NCBI RefSeq assembly: GCF_042682745.1
Contig: NZ_JBHUIO010000020.1
Coordinates: forward strand, 1-5,401
DNA: 5,401 nucleotides
Direction of reading: 5' to 3'
From: Tumebacillus_A lipolyticus
GTDB taxonomy: Bacteria > Bacillota > Bacilli > Tumebacillales > Tumebacillaceae
Positions 5,229-5,401 of this stretch are shown in pieces; position 1 is the stretch's first letter; every line of letters begins with the position of its first letter. Both the position numbers and the translations under genes were made by a program. Below the pieces are notes generated by a model, which did no database searches, had not been told where the DNA came from, and was given only the letters and a program-made list of their open reading frames with translations.

Positions 5229-5315
5229 TGGTGCGGTCAAGAGGACTTGAACCTCCACAGGGTTGCCCCCACAAGAACCTGAATCTTGCGCGTCTGCCAA
5301 TTCCGCCATGACCGC
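5229..5315 (-). tRNA. tRNA-Leu (anticodon CAG)
   Basis: This 87-nt tRNA has a 7-bp acceptor stem GCGGTCA/TGACCGC (5309-5315 with 5233-5239), discriminator A and an encoded CCA (5229-5231). The anticodon arm CAAGA-TTCAGGT-TCTTG gives anticodon CAG, reading CUG. The long variable arm (TGGGGGCAACCCTG region) is typical of leucine tRNAs, and GGTTCAAGT is the T loop. It sits between two 5S genes and is transcribed with them; 21 bases separate it from the upstream 5S. Confidence 0.97.
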
Positions 5316-5336
5316 GTATGAAATTTGGAAAAACAC

Positions 5337-5401
5337 GCCTAGCGGCGACCTACTCTCCCAGGACCCTGCGGTCCAAGTACCATCGGCTCTGCGGAGCTTA
5401 A
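5337..5401 (-). rRNA. rrf: Second 5S ribosomal RNA (3' part; runs off the window)
   Basis: Sixty-five bases match the 3' half of the 5S at 5108 with four substitutions. Three of them, near the 3' end and the CCCGGG/CCCAGG segment, would be in or near helices. The 5' half lies beyond position 5401. In transcription order this copy comes first, then tRNA-Leu, then the complete 5S. It is presumably the 5S next to 23S, but 23S is not visible. Confidence 0.92.

Overview
The window reads as Bacillota chromosome. Evidence is strong AGGAGG-type ribosome binding sites, a Bacillus-type rRNA leader and 5S genes, and a CCA-encoding tRNA. Base composition is moderate (about half G+C, by eye). The genus is not determined; an Alicyclobacillaceae/Tumebacillus-like lineage is a guess.

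Layout, left to right. Positions 1-144 hold the promoter and leader of an rRNA operon on the minus strand, whose 16S gene begins at or just beyond position 1. Positions 174-3447 hold a three-gene minus-strand operon, larE-larB-larC, with 4-bp overlaps at both junctions. Positions 3603-3860 carry a plus-strand gene for an unrecognised 85-residue acidic protein, closed by a strong terminator. Positions 3960-4826 encode a plus-strand fusion of a [4Fe-4S] ferredoxin domain to a metallo-beta-lactamase fold. From 4917 to the right edge lies the 3' end of a second minus-strand rRNA operon: a partial 5S, tRNA-Leu(CAG), a complete 5S, a terminator, a decayed 5S remnant and a second copy of the same terminator.

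The lar genes together make the nickel-pincer nucleotide (NPN) cofactor. LarB carboxylates and hydrolyses nicotinic acid adenine dinucleotide, LarE gives sulfur from its own cysteine, and LarC inserts nickel using CTP. No larA-type enzyme that would use the cofactor is in the window, so the client must lie elsewhere.

Most notable points: LarC carries a 172-residue insert with about 50 histidines, partly built from a DNA hexamer repeat; a perfect 16-bp inverted repeat overlaps the larC stop codon; the rRNA operon end shows a duplicated 5S-terminator unit with one decayed 5S; and the whole protein-coding block sits between two co-oriented rRNA operons. The MBL protein also lacks most of the usual HxHxDH metal ligands.
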